64,000 bases of DNA from contig CM050449.1 of the NCBI GenBank assembly GCA_027563935.2, positions 76,566,556 through 76,630,555 on the forward strand, in the 5' to 3' direction. The notes beneath the pieces were generated by a model. It was not told the origin of the DNA. It saw nothing but the letters and a program-made list of their open reading frames with translations, and searched no databases. The DNA is from Costus lasius. Its lineage: Eukaryota; Streptophyta; Magnoliopsida; Zingiberales; Costaceae. A program made the translations under genes and the position numbers. Below, one piece after another: positions 41,769 to 54,171 of the stretch. Position 1 is the stretch's first letter, and the number at the start of each line of letters is the position of its first letter.

Positions 41769-43584
41769 GGTGTTCGTTGCTGCAGGAATCTACAACAATG
41801 CAAGAACAGCAAGGTCAGTATCAATGTTAAGAATCAATCAGGACTTAAGAATGATTCTTTTTCTCACTATTTTATCTGGCTGAAAAATCCAGCAAAACAG
41901 CCCGAAAGAGTAGAACTCTTTTAGTGAGATGGGATCCAGATTTCATACTTGGTCTCCGCGTCCCGCTCAGGCGAGATAAGATGCACAGAGATGACAAGCA
42001 CTAATTTCTGGTAGGCTGTCCCAGCCAATCGCCAACCCGTGCGATTCCCCTTCACCTGGGCAATCCAGCAGACTGTGCCAACTGAGTTGGTACAACACAG
42101 TCTCTGATCCCTCAGATGGCTGCCTCCATGCGCTACCATATGCGCCACATATGTAACCTACATGGTCAAGCTGACCCGACCTACTCCCTGGACCACCACG
42201 TGCTATGCTGAGCAACGAGAAGCGATAAATCCCTTCTCTGTAACACGCAGGTGTAATCCCGCACCGTCTGAAGATAGATGGACGTGCCCACTGAGTGGGT
42301 ACAACACGGCTCCAACGATAGTCAGAACAGTGAGGTTTCGCGTCAGAAGGCATTACGTGCTTGATATTTTAGCGTTTGGATTTTAACGGTCTTTTATCTT
42401 CTTACTATCAGGCAAATCCTATGGCTATAGCAGAAGATAAATAACTCATGCAATTCTAATTATTAAACAATAAAAGAAAGCATGGATCTTATGTGGTAAA
42501 AGCCCATAGCCTAAGTAAGACCTTAATTAACTTAAGTCTTCACTTGCTTTTCTTGGGTCTTTTGCATCTCATCTGGTCCAACCCAGGGCCCTAGCGCTCA
42601 ATGCAGCTCAGGTGCGCCCACCAGGTAGTTGCGCCTGTCATAGGGTCGAACCCTAGACCTCCCACCTGGTCAAGCCACTGCTGCATGCGCCAATGCCATG
42701 TGTGCTCTGTGCTCTTGTCTAATTAAAATACATTTTAATCTATCTAGACAAGCTTGACACGCAGGTCAAATATACTATAAATTAATTAAAAATGTGATTC
42801 GCAGATCACAAAAATAATAATTTACCAGGCTCGCAGGCCCCAGCACAGCACACATTAAGGGCAACCCACATAAGATTAAATAAACAAGCATCATGGCATC
42901 ATTCAATCAACATGTGATCCATTACAAAGAAAATAAAATTTTGAAAACCCATTGGCATCAATTTTAATTTTCTTATGTGCCCTACAACCTTACAACGGTC
43001 CATTGATAGGGATCCACTCAACAATCTAGTTAGATCCATGCCCTTTCATGCACCAAGTCCTAACTGACTCGAGTTGACCTAATGGTCAACCATGCATGCG
43101 CCAAGGGCTGAACAACCAACATGAGTTCTGGCAAGCGGGTGTGACCCCGGGCCTAACTCATGTGTGTTCACTGGTTGTCTCAACCAGACCTCGCTACACG
43201 CCTGTGATGCAATCGACCTATAGCCACCTCGTGCATGTGCACAGGTGCCATCTGGTCGATCCATCTAGGCTGTCAGATGGTCTGATCAGACTATGTGGAT
43301 CTAACCTAGAGGGTGACTTCAACCCCATCAACCCGTCTAAGGGTTTATAGTAAGTGCATATAGATCTAAATGTTTGCGCGCAAGTAGATATAAGTTTTGA
43401 TGAAATACCATTCAACATACTTAACATGCGCCAACAAGAACATGCATAAACATGAACATCACACATGCGCCAAACACCTAAAACCTAGCATGTGGTTGCG
43501 CATGTGAAATAGATCTATACTAACAAGGATCACAAAACAAACAAAGCAATCATATGAACATATATTAACCCCTCTGATACCAAT
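41769..43584 (-). other. Leader of element G with primer site
   Basis: The primer site TGGTATCAGAGG is at 43571-43582 (minus). It is almost the same as A's leader, except for a block at about 42625-42700 that carries a T-arm-like box (TAGGGTTCGACCCTA on the minus strand, 42641-42655), absent from A. The hairpin region is at about 41965-42305. No gene. Confidence 0.82.
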
Positions 43585-45290
43585 TGTTAGGGTCCCCTTC
43601 GAGGGGGAGCGAGAAACCCTAAGGTGAGTACCCCTTTCAAGAGGGGGGCGCAAGTGACCTTTCTTTATTTTAGCAGCGGAATTAGGGTTTCACATTTGAT
43701 CGCATGCTATACATTCATATGATCAACTTAAACATCAAGTGAAAGATGCGTTACCATGGCCATGAGAAGGAGGTGGCTTGGAAGCAAAGACCAAGAGAGA
43801 TCTTCTCCACAAGTGACGCACACAAGAAGAGAGATGGCTTCTTCTTGTTGATCTTTGTGCTAGCAAAGATCTTCAAGTGTCCTTGCCGAATGGAAGGGAT
43901 GGGAGATGAGATCTTGCTTGGGCGAGAGCTCCACACGTTCGTCCACCTCTTCTCCACACGCAAATTGCAAGAAGCCAAGCGAAGTGAAGTCAAGTGGTGA
44001 ACGGCTTGGCGTTAGGCGTTTTGAAGAAGAGGCCTTGATGACTTACCATAAATGGAAGCATGCACTCATAAACGACCAAAACGCCATCACCCTTTCGAAC
44101 CATGCGTTCACATAAGTGAACCGGTTCTCTTTTGGTTTAATTGCATTTGGTTCAACAAACCAAATCAAATAAGCCCAAGCCCCTTGGTCTAGATCATATC
44201 AAACCCTTAGGTTCAAGATCTAACCGTTCATCTCCTGATGCTCCTGATCTCACCGATCTAGCATCACCTCTCTCGATCGAAGCTTACCGATCTCAAGCCC
44301 TAATCAATCAAACATGATCAGACCAGATCTCACTTACAATCAGAGATTAAATCCCTTTAAACTGAACCCAAACAATTCAGTCCACACGATCTGACTCAAG
44401 TAAGCCATATCATCAATTTGTGCGACCCTGAGGGTTTCCTTTGAATGTCGGTAACGATAACTTTCGTTATCACGATCAGTGAGGGGTATCTAGCAACACA
44501 TCACTGTCTCCCGATATAAAGGAAAGAGTCTTCCAAGACTACTCCCAAAACACAGCACAAGGGTGAATGCACTTCACTAGGCATACATGTTTCCTTTGCC
44601 ACTGGATGTTCTTATTGGACAAGCGTGTCAAGCCTGTGACTCCAATATGATGAGCATGATTAGATCAGATGAACATAGTCACCGGGGTATGGCCATACAC
44701 TTTCTCAATCATCTCATTCAGGGGGGCCCCTTTAGAACACCACACTCCTTGAACAAGGAGACGGCAATCCTTTATCTATCACTAGTGTCCTAACCTGACT
44801 CATGATCATTATCCAAGATAGTCTATAATCATTATGTTTCAAATGATATTGAACTACCTCAAAACAATGACAATCATCATCTAGAAACACAAGTGATCTC
44901 TAGTCAGAGGACATGTGCCACTTGATGCAAACAAGGATTATTCACATTGTGACAAGCAATTGAATATCCTAGTAGGGTCTGTCCAGTACATCCAATGTAC
45001 CCATGAGTCTACATCTTATTCCATGCTCGAAGCATCCTATAAGATTAGAACACATATTAGTCTCAATCATATCAAGGCTGTCTCATGTTCACCAAGATAT
45101 ATCGACTAAGGACATATGCATGTCAGCCTAGCTGAACAGCTTTGAGACATTATTCAGAAGCACAGTTATTGCAGCAGACAATGTAACAAACTGAATAATA
45201 ACCATTGCCTTTATAAACACAAGAGTTTATTACATGATACTTTTACAATCCCAAGGCCTCAAACATTAGCCTTAAGGGCATACCCTAACA
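43585..45290 (-). repeat. 5' LTR of element G
   Basis: 1706 bp, TGTTAGGGTC.. to ..CCCTAACA on the plus strand. The GNRA hairpin (loop GAAA on the coding strand) is at 44456-44471. Right of it D resumes at 45291. Confidence 0.94.
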
Positions 45291-48119
45291 TGTATCCATT
45301 CCTTGCTTAGCAAAGAAAGGATTTAAATTTGAAATAAATAAGAACTCTTGTTCTTTTTCATTTGCAAATATGTTCTATGGGAAGGGTACTTTGTGCAATG
45401 ATCTATATATCTTGGATATGGAAAGTTCTATTTGTAACATAAGTAATAAAAGGACCAAACTGAGTGGTTCAGTTGGTGCTTTCCTATGGCACTGTCGATT
45501 AGCCCATATAAACAAGAATCGCATCCAACAACTCCATGCAAATGGATTGTTAGATTCAAGTTCCTTGGAGGAATTTGATACTTGTGAACCTTGTTTATTA
45601 GGGAAAATGACAAAGGCGCCCTTCACCAAGATTGGTGAGAGGGCAGGAGGTTTATTAGATCTCATACATACTGATGTGTGTGGGCCTTTCAATAAACAAG
45701 CCAGAGGAGGGTACAACTACTTCATTACCTTCACTGATGACTTCAGTAGGTACGACTATGTCTACTTAATGAGACATAAATCTGAGTCCTTTGAGAAATT
45801 CAAGGAGTTCAAGAATGAAGTAGAGAACTAGCTTGGAAGATCCATTAAAGCTCTTCGATCAGATCGAGGTGGAGAGTACCTGAGCGGTGAGTTCTTTGAC
45901 TATCTGAGAGAGTGTGGGATCATATCCCAACTCACTCCTCTTGGAACACCTCAATGGAATGGTGTGTCTGAAAGGAGAAATCAAACTTTATTAGATATGG
46001 TTCGATCTATGATGAGTCATGCAACTCTACCTCCATCATTCTGGGGGCATGCACTAGAAACAGCTTCTCTGATACTGAATAATGTTCCATCTAAGAGTGT
46101 CTCCAAAATACCATACGAGATGTGGAGTGGGAGACGCCCTAATCTCACTTTTATCAAGATCTGGGGATGTGAGGCTTTTGTCAAATGTCAGCATTTTAGC
46201 AAGCTAGAGCCTAGATCTGATAAATGTGTGTTTGTGGGGTATCCTAAGGAAACTAAAGGATACTACTTCTATGTCCCAACCGAGAACAAAGTTCTTGTTG
46301 CTCGGGGTGCTGTCTTTCTAGAGAAAGAATTTCTCATGAAAGAAGTTAGTGGGAGGAAGTTTGACTTGGATGAGGTCCAAGTGCAAGCACAAGACAAAGA
46401 GATGGAATCTGAGCCACCTGCACTGGTTGCTAGCCAGCCTGAGGCTCAGACACAGGTCCCGCGTAGGTCTAGGAGAATTCGTCGTGCACCTGAAAGGTAC
46501 GGGTCGTTACCGACCCAACAAGATGGGATCTCCATCATTGAGGATGAACCCAGAACCTATGATGAGGCGGTCAGTGGACCGGACTCCGAGAGATGGCTTG
46601 ACGCCATGCGATCCGAGATGGATTCCATGTCGGCTAACCAAGTCTGGGATTTGGTTGAGCTGCCTGATGGGGTAAAACCCATAGGGTGTAAATGGGTCTT
46701 CAAAAGGAAGACAGACATGGATGGCAATATAGTTACCTATAAGGGTAGACTAGTGGCTAAAGGATTTAAACAAGTCCACGGGGTGGACTATGATGAAACC
46801 TTCTCGCCAGTTGCCATGATCAAATCCATTCGGATTCTGCTTGCTATAGCTGCATATCATGACTATGAGATATGGCAGATGGATGTGAAGACAACGTTCC
46901 TTAACGGGAAGCTGACTGAGGATGTGTATATGTCACAACCTGATGGCTTCATCCATCTTGCAGAGGCTAATAAGGTCTGCAGGCTAAAGAGATCCATTTA
47001 TGGATTAAAGCAAGCATCTCGAAGTTGGAATCTTCGATTTGATGAAGCCGTGAGAGATTATGGGTTTATCACAAGCGAAGATGACGCCTGTGTATACAGA
47101 AAATTCAGTGGGAGCTTGGTGATTTTTCTGGTCTTGTATGTTGATGACATACTGCTCATCGGAAACGACATCCCTAGTCTTGAAGCTGTGAAGACATGGT
47201 TGGGGAAGTGTTTCGAGATGAAAGACTTATGGGAGGCCGCCTATATTCTAGGCGTGAGGATCTACCGGGATAGATCCAAGAGGCTCTTGGACCTTAGTCA
47301 GAGTACCTACATTGAAAAGGTCCTGGAAAGGTTCAGCTTGGAGCAATCCAAGAAAGGATACCTTCCAGTAAGACATGACCTTACTCTCTCAAAGAGCCAG
47401 TGTCCTACAACACAGGCTGAGAGGGATAACATGAGTCGAATTCCTTATGCTTCGGCAATAGGATCGATCATGTATGCAATGTTGTGTACTAGACCAGATG
47501 TGGCATATGCTCTAAGCATAACCAGCCGATACCAATCTAATCCAGGTCTGCAGCACTGGGTGGCTGTAAAGAACATCCTAAAGTATCTGAGAAGAACTAA
47601 GGATTTGTTCTTGGTCTATGGGGGACAGGAAGAGCTCAGTATGTAGGGCTATACTGATGCATCGTTCCAGTCTGACCCTGACGACTTTAGATCGCAGGCC
47701 GGCTATGTGTTCAAGATAAATGGAGGCGCTATATGCTGGAAGAGCTTCAAGCAATCCACCATAGCAGATTCTACAACCGAGGCTGAGTATGTGGCCGCTT
47801 CTGAGGCAGCCAAGGAAGCCATTTGGATAAGGAAGTTCTTATGTGATCTTCAGGTGGTCCCTGTGCAATGGATCCCATTGAACTCTACTGTGACAACAAT
47901 GGAGCAACTGCACAAGCAAAGGAACCACGGTCTCATCAAAGATCCAAACACATACTCAGAAGATTTCACCTGATCAGAGAGATCATTGACAGAGGTGATG
48001 TCAAGATTAGCAGAGTTGACATAGAGAACAATCTGGCAGACCCATTGACCAAGGCTTTGGCGCAGCAGAAGCATGATGGTCATGCTAGAGACATGGGGTT
48101 GAGATCCCTCAACTTCTAG
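45291..48119 (+). pseudogene. pol: pol of element D (protease remnant to RNase H), decayed
   Basis: It resumes with a V-S-I-P motif, aligned about 225 nt downstream of where gag broke off, so the protease active site is missing. The integrase zinc motif (HHCC), then D and E of the integrase core (with TAG for CAG at 45829-45831 between them), reverse transcriptase with YVDD and RNase H follow. Further lesions are a TAG at 47644-47646 before the RNase H motif G-Y-T-D-A-S-F, and a 1-nt loss between about 47840 and 47880. The last 83 codons, with Y-C-D-N-N-G, are in a new frame to the stop at 48119. Domain order is that of copia (integrase before reverse transcriptase). Confidence 0.92.
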
Positions 48120-48861
48120 GTCTTAGTGCAAATGGGAGATTGTTGGTGTATATGCCCTAGGACCTAGTTTTGGTCCACTTACGTACTACTTGACTTTGAT
48201 ACTTATATATCATTCTGACATTGTCGTTATCTATGTTTGTTTACATCTGCGCATATGTACTAACATGATAATGTCCCTAGAGACAGATTGGATCTGTGCT
48301 CGAACTATAGTCCCCAGTCGATGTACTTTAGTGGATATGGGACAGCTATGGTACTTGTGAGACTGGTATGTGGGCTGGTTAGGACGCAGACACATGGGTA
48401 TATCATTGGAGGATATACTGGATAGACCCGCTGTGAGGCTATGACTTGGTGTCATGAGTTATCCTCACAAGTGACAGGAGATGCATTGATCCCTTGACTT
48501 GAGGTCATTGATCATTGTATATGGTTAGGGACTTGCTTTGATACAACCTAACACCTCGCCGTAGTTGGAAGGTCATAACGGTTGTCATTGAGCATGTCAC
48601 GACCCATATGAGAAGGTCAATGGACAGACAAAGGATTTGCCCCTTCCTTAGGGAAGTATGATATCCATGGAGCTCCTCTATGGTTCTATGACTGAGAGTG
48701 TATGGCCATACCCAGGTGAGAACCTATTTTAGTCATAGCCATGAGATTGGATGAAAGCAAGTGGTGACACACTTGTCCAATCGGATATCAGTTCGGCAAA
48801 GAGACTGTAATGCATCTGTACCTAGTTGCGATAATGGGGATGTTGATGTCGATATCCATTC

Positions 48862-49122
48862 CAGAAAGATAGCAAATATCTGGAGTTTCTTTTTTTATCC
48901 TATACGGATGATCCGATCCGCAAGGACCATGATTGGGAATTGTTTGATCGTCTTTCTCCGAGGAAGAAGCGAAACATAATCAACTTGAATTCGGGACAGC
49001 TATTCGAAATCTTAGGGAAAGACTTGATTTGTTATCTCATGTCTGCTTTTCGTGAAAAAAGACCAATTGAAGGGGAGGGTTTCTTCAAACAACAAGGAGC
49101 TGAGGCAACTATTCAATCAAAT
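48862..49122 (+). pseudogene. ycf2: Plastid ycf2 fragment inserted in the LTR of D
   Basis: 87 codons with no stop, read in frame from 48862, contain blocks typical of plastid Ycf2: [56 protein letters not shown] and GFFKQQGA. In plastids Ycf2 is part of an AAA-type import motor; here there is no start, promoter or rest of the gene. The open frame and close match suggest a recent transfer. Both edges are blunt against LTR sequence, as expected when plastid DNA is used as filler in break repair. Confidence 0.93.
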
Positions 49123-49168
49123 CTACACTTGTCATGATCTTGGCCCTTCCCTTAACTGCCTCTTGCCC

Positions 49169-49177
49169 TATATATAT
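49169..49177 (+). promoter_or_regulatory. TATA box of element D 3' LTR
   Basis: The same CCCTATATATATGTG as in the 5' LTR. It survives just downstream of the ycf2 filler, so any upstream U3 control sequence is now plastid DNA. It could fire rightward into the fold-back block. Confidence 0.5.
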
Positions 49178-49697
49178 GTGACCCTAGCCGCCCCTCTTAT
49201 GATGATTAATCCTTGAAGGCGTGAACACAAGAAGAGGGGCGAGAGCTAGGAGCAAGGGCGCAACTTCCTCTTCCTACTTCCATAGCCGCAAGCTTCTCCC
49301 TCCTTTCCTCTTGGCGCAAGGAGCTTTGGTGCTTGGCGGCTTGGCTTGGTTCCTTCTTCTCTTGGCGCATCCTTTCCTCTTGGTGGCGCAAGTGAAGTGG
49401 TGCATCTCCCTAAGGCTTGGATCTTCTTCCCGAGGCTAGCACTGGGCATGGAAGAAGAGGACTCAAGAGATCCGTGTGTGTGAGACTGCAGAGGGCGCAC
49501 ACTTGGGCGCCTACATCGGCATCACTCCAAACCTCTCTTAAGGTATTTCCTAATTCATCGTGTCGACTCTCTTGCTTGCGATCTTCACTGGGTTTTTTGG
49601 GACCAGCCTATTTCGGGGACATTCTTCCGCTGTGCAATGTATGTATGTATGTCTATGACTCTGAAAAATTATAAAATGTCCCCGGGGTTTCCCAACA

Positions 49698-50207
49698 GGT
49701 GCCCCAATCTGCCTTGCATGAATCTTGATGCAAGTTCAGAAATTTTTCCTATGACAATTTTGTATAACAGAACCTGAATATCATATAACACCTGTCTATT
49801 ATCGTATAACACCTAAATATTTTTGTATAACCTATAAAATCTCAATATAACTTTATCTTAACTATATACTTATATATTATTTAGGTGTTATACGATAATA
49901 GACAAGTGTTATACGAAAATATTAAAGTGTTATATGATAATAGGCAAGTGTTATACAAAAATATATAAGTGTTATAAGATAATATTAAGGTGTTATATGA
50001 AATTTCGTATAATAGATCTTGAATATCATATAACACCTTAATATTTTTTGTATAACACTTGTTTATTATCGTATGACACAAATATTTTCATATAACCTAT
50101 CAAATCTCAATATAACTTTATCTTAACAATATACTTATACAATATTTAGGTGTTATAAAGGTATTATATGATAATAGACATGTGTTATATGAAAATAGTA
50201 AGGTATT
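49698..50207 (+). repeat. AT-rich fold-back block with duplicated inverted repeats
   Basis: No gene. A 26-bp perfect inverted repeat (49793-49818 and 49879-49904) encloses about 60 bp. A second, diverged copy of the whole unit follows at about 50020-50200. Between them a GTGTTATACGATAATAG-type motif recurs in direct order. The look is of a MITE-like or fold-back element, but I cannot define its ends. The first bases (GGTGC) are probably the right TSD of D. Confidence 0.6.
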
Positions 50208-50485
50208 TGATGACACCGAAATATGTAGTATATTTTGCATCATTTTAGATACATTTTCATGCTAAATTGAAGATCTTTTGCTTGTTTTCATGCTAAATGC
50301 ATCGAATATTGCAAAGTCTACTCCTATTTTGGTTTTTCATGATTTTTAGGCAAAAAGGCACTATTTTGGGTGTTTTCAAGCAAAATCAAAGACATGGAAG
50401 AATTACCATCATCAAGAGAAAGATACACAAGAAATTTCATGCAAATCGAGGCCAGGAACGAAAATACGATAGTACCGTAAATGAT

Positions 50486-50815
50486 TTTACGGTACCGTAT
50501 TTCGAGGCTACCGTATTATCAAGAACACGGCCGTATTTTGGAGCTTTTCCAAACAGAAAGATTTTGTGATTTTACGGCACTGCCATCAAGAATTACACGA
50601 CCGTATTTTGGAGCGTCTTCAGAACAGAAACCTTTGCTGAAATTACGGCACTGCCGTAAACTTCTACACGGGCCGTATTTTCCAGACATATTCCGACCAG
50701 AAAGTTCAACCGAAATTACGGCACTGCCGTAAACCAAATTACGGTAAGTGCCGTATTTTTTAGCATTTCTAGAACAGAACACTCAAGCTATTTTACGGCA
50801 GTGCCGTGAGATATT
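50486..50815 (+). repeat. Tandem repeats with TTACGGCACTGCCGTAA palindromes in the gypsy LTR
   Basis: Units of about 71-77 bp start at 50572, 50643, 50716 and 50793, with a degenerate one before. Each holds the palindromic core and a following ACxxCCGTATTTT motif, then a CAGA-rich spacer. It lies in the first half of the LTR, so is probably U3; repeated palindromes there could bind a transcription factor. Confidence 0.7.
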
Positions 50816-53800
50816 ACACTGCCGTAATTCCTAGTCAAAAACGCAATTTTTACGAGTCCGAATCTTGTGTGAGCCATAACTTTTGATCCAGAGGTCCAAA
50901 TTGAATCCCGAAAGATGTTCTGAACTCGCCTTTAAGAGGAGAAGGCGTACGAATTGGAAAAGGGAACTTTTATTTAGTATCGAGGGAGAAATCGCCAGAG
51001 AGGCGGCTAGGGTTTGGCCGCGCCCTGAGAGGCGTAGAGGGCACCTCAGGCCGTGATTTTCATGCAGAAGCTCCGCCTAGAGGGGAGGAAGACACCACAG
51101 AAGTTTTAGAGCATTTGGAGTCCGATCGGAGGAGAAATCAATGAAATAGCGGTGACAGTGCTGTTCATCAAAGCAAATTACGGCTGTAAAGGATTTTATA
51201 GCCGTGTTGTAACGTTGTTTCTCCTTTCTTTTTGTTTTCTGATCACTCTAAGACTATGATTTATTGTATCTCTTTCTCCATGCAAGCTTAATACTCTTTT
51301 GGGACATGGGGTGTAATCCCCTTGATTTTAAATGATTAGATAATCTTCTTTTTCGTCATGATAACTTTGCCATGATAATTTTACTCGTGTGATAATTGTG
51401 CTTAGACTGTCACGCCCCGGCGGAAGCCGGCTATTTCTAGCTCAGGGTTCCCCAGGGAGTAACAATATTGATAGGAACCAGAGAACTACAATAATCACAT
51501 ATTTCTTTATTTAATACACAATCCAGATTTAATATCAACACAATATCTGAATACAACTAACCAAGTTATCAACTGAATAAAGTACAAAAGACAACTATCT
51601 CAACTCGGGCTGGTATCTGCTATCTACTCTATCCCTCCCAGAAGCTAATTCTGTACCTGAAGGAGAAACAAAGGGAGTTAGCAGAAATGCTAAGTAGGAA
51701 TCAACAAACATGATGAGGGAATCAAATAACAGGATAACACAATAACTGAAACAATGATATACAAATAATATAGGAATGTCGTGCAAATCATCAAGCTGGC
51801 CACACAGATCTCACTTAAGAGCCGCACTCATTTTTAGAGTGTTTCCACTGTTGCTCATGCAATGGAACGACTGTCCTAAACAGTCCGGAGTGTTGCGTCC
51901 AACACTGACATCCGTAGTATTGTCCTAAGACAACTGGCGGTGCCGTACCGGCATCTCAGATAGTCCGATGCGCGTCGGAACTATAACTCAGATAGTCTGA
52001 TATAATCAGAACTATAACTCAAATAAACAGGCCACTGGAGAATAAATCATCCAGGTCAGAGGTCAAAATATAACACGACTTTATCATCTCAGATTTACAA
52101 CGGTTCCACATACTTATACGTCAATATCTCAGATACACAATTGTTCAACCAGGCTCATAAGCCAATATATATCAGATATCTCAAAACAGGTTTGTTAATC
52201 ATGCACACAGAAATAGAATATGACCAATGAACAAGATAATTGAGGTCAACAGGAATTCAGAAACAAATCAAGCAGACGAAGCAATCAGATACCAGTGTCA
52301 TTCTATCAAATGCATCATATATTAAATCAAAGGATTAAACAACAATTCCTATAATTCATGACACTGTAACAAAGGAGTAGGGTAAGATTCCTACCTCAAT
52401 CGCTGTTATCCTGAATTCTTTTGAAAAGCCAATAATTGTTTATCACACGATGCAAGCCGATTATTGGATTAATCACTCTGAAACATGAATTTGTACATGA
52501 ACTCTATTAATAATCATTCTAACTTGGAAACCAAAACTACCAACATGTATAACATAACCCTAAACCTAGAGAACCAGTCTCAGATCATATGAACCGAACC
52601 CAAAACCCACTGAACCGGACAGAATTGCACTGAACCGATCAAATTCACCCTGAACCAAGTTAAACCGAGACTTCTAACTTCAATTACACAAAATATAAAA
52701 CTCATCTAAAGATATAAAGATTACCATTAGATAGGAAATTTTATTATCTTTCCAAAGGCTACCTGAACCGGCCCGGATTCGACAAAATCGGGGTCGAACC
52801 GGTCGACATTCACTAACTGACCCAAACTGGAATTGAACCGCTCGGTCCGGTTCAAATCGATTTCAAAACTCAGCGACCGGTTTATTTATAAATAAATCGC
52901 CGCCCAAACCAAATTTCGGACCGAACCGACGATCGCCCGCGCTGCCCGAACGCCGCCGCGCAAGGCCGCCGGACTTGCGTCCGCTGCTTGCGCCGGCGAG
53001 CTCCCGAGGGCGCGTCGAAGAGCCGTTCGCTGCCAAACTTCGCCAGAACACTTCTGACGATGAGACGAGCATCCACGACTAGCTTCGGCGAGCTTTCGAC
53101 CCACGGTCGAAGCTTCCGAAGCAACAGCAGGTATCGACGGTGGCGCCGCCGCCGTCGATACACAAAACATACCCAAACCGAAATGAAATTTCATTAAAAC
53201 TTCATAGAAGCTTACATACCTTGCTACGACGATGTATCATAGCCCAGAACACAAAGATCGCCGTCGTAGAAGGCGCTGGATGGCTGGAACACGAGGCGGC
53301 GCCGCTCGAACTCCGGCGACGAGTTTGAGCGCGATTTCTGTTGGGGTATGCCCTTAAGGCTAATGTTTGAGGCCTTGGGATTGTAAAAGTATCATGTAAT
53401 AAACTCTTATGTTTATAAAAGGCATGGTTATTATTCAGGTTGTTACCTTGTCTGCTGTAATAAGTGTACTTCTGAATAATGTCTCAAAGCTGTTCAGCTA
53501 GGCTGACAGGCTATAAGTCCTTAGTCGAGATATCTTGGTGAACATGAGACAGCCTTGATATGATTGAGACTGATATGAGTGCTACTCCTATAGGATGCTT
53601 CGAGCATGGAATAAGATGTAGACTCATGGGTACATTGGATGTACTGGACAGACCCTACTGGGATATTCCATTGCTTGTCACAATGTGAATGATCCTTGTA
53701 AGCAGCAAGTGGCACATGTCCTTTGACTTGAGATCACTTGTGTTTCTAAATGATGATTGTCATTGTTTTGAGGTAGTTCAATATCATTTGAAACATAATG

Positions 53801-54171
53801 ATTATAGACTATCTTGGATGGTGAGCTTGAGTCAGGTTAGGGCACTTGTGATAGATAAAGGATTGCCGTCTCCTTGTTCAAGGAGTGTGATGTTCTAATG
53901 GGGCCCCCCCTCTATAAGAGATGATTGAGAAAGTGTATGGCCATACCCAGATGACAGTGTTCATCTGATCTAATCATGCTCATAGTATTGGAGTTACAGG
54001 CTTGACATGCTTGTCCAATAAGAACATCCAGTGGCAAAGGAAACATGCATGCCTCGTGAGTTTGATTCACACTTGTGCTATGGTTTGGGAGTAGTCTTGG
54101 AAGACTCTTTCCTTTATATCGGGAGACAGTGATGTGTTGCTAGATACCCCTCACTGATCGTGATAACGTGA

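Larger units (their letters stand above)
27063..45290 (-). mobile_element. Element G: copia family-1 retrotransposon in D, itself holding F
   Basis: Minus-strand element: 5' LTR 43585-45290, leader, gag-pol 37886-41768, 3' LTR in two parts (27063-27353 and 36454-37865). The terminal TGT of the 3' LTR is missing at 27063 and no TSD is found: right flank TGTAT, left flank ACTTC. About 225 bp of D are absent at this junction, so a later deletion crossed it. The LTRs differ at about 6-7 sites. Confidence 0.92.
21375..49697 (+). mobile_element. Element D: copia family-2 retrotransposon, host to B, S2 and G
   Basis: Parts in order: 5' LTR remnant (21375-22845), leader (22846-26192, split by S2), gag (26193-27062), elements G and F, pol (45291-48119), 3' LTR (48141-49697). 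The pieces share one orientation and only together make one element. LTR divergence is about 3% by eye, so D is the oldest copia copy here. It is badly decayed: several stops, a frameshift, loss of the protease core and a rearranged 3' LTR. The bases after it (GGTGC, 49698-49702) should be the right TSD. Confidence 0.88.
48141..49697 (+). repeat. 3' LTR of element D, with plastid filler
   Basis: It starts TGTTGGTGTATATG after a short spacer and purine tract, and ends ..GGGTTTCCCAACA. Bases 48862-49122 are ycf2 sequence standing in for about 640 bp present in the 5' LTR (21632-22270). Without this change the LTR would be about 1.9 kb. Confidence 0.92.

Noticed and set aside
48862..49122. Assembly chimera as the source of the ycf2 segment
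   Set aside because: Not excluded, but both edges join the same LTR in register, and the LTR is shortened between them, which a random chimera would not produce.
52863..53197. Overlapping frames of 69-102 codons on both strands in a GC-rich block
   Set aside because: GC-rich DNA has few stops. The block belongs to solo LTR H and the frames show no domain.
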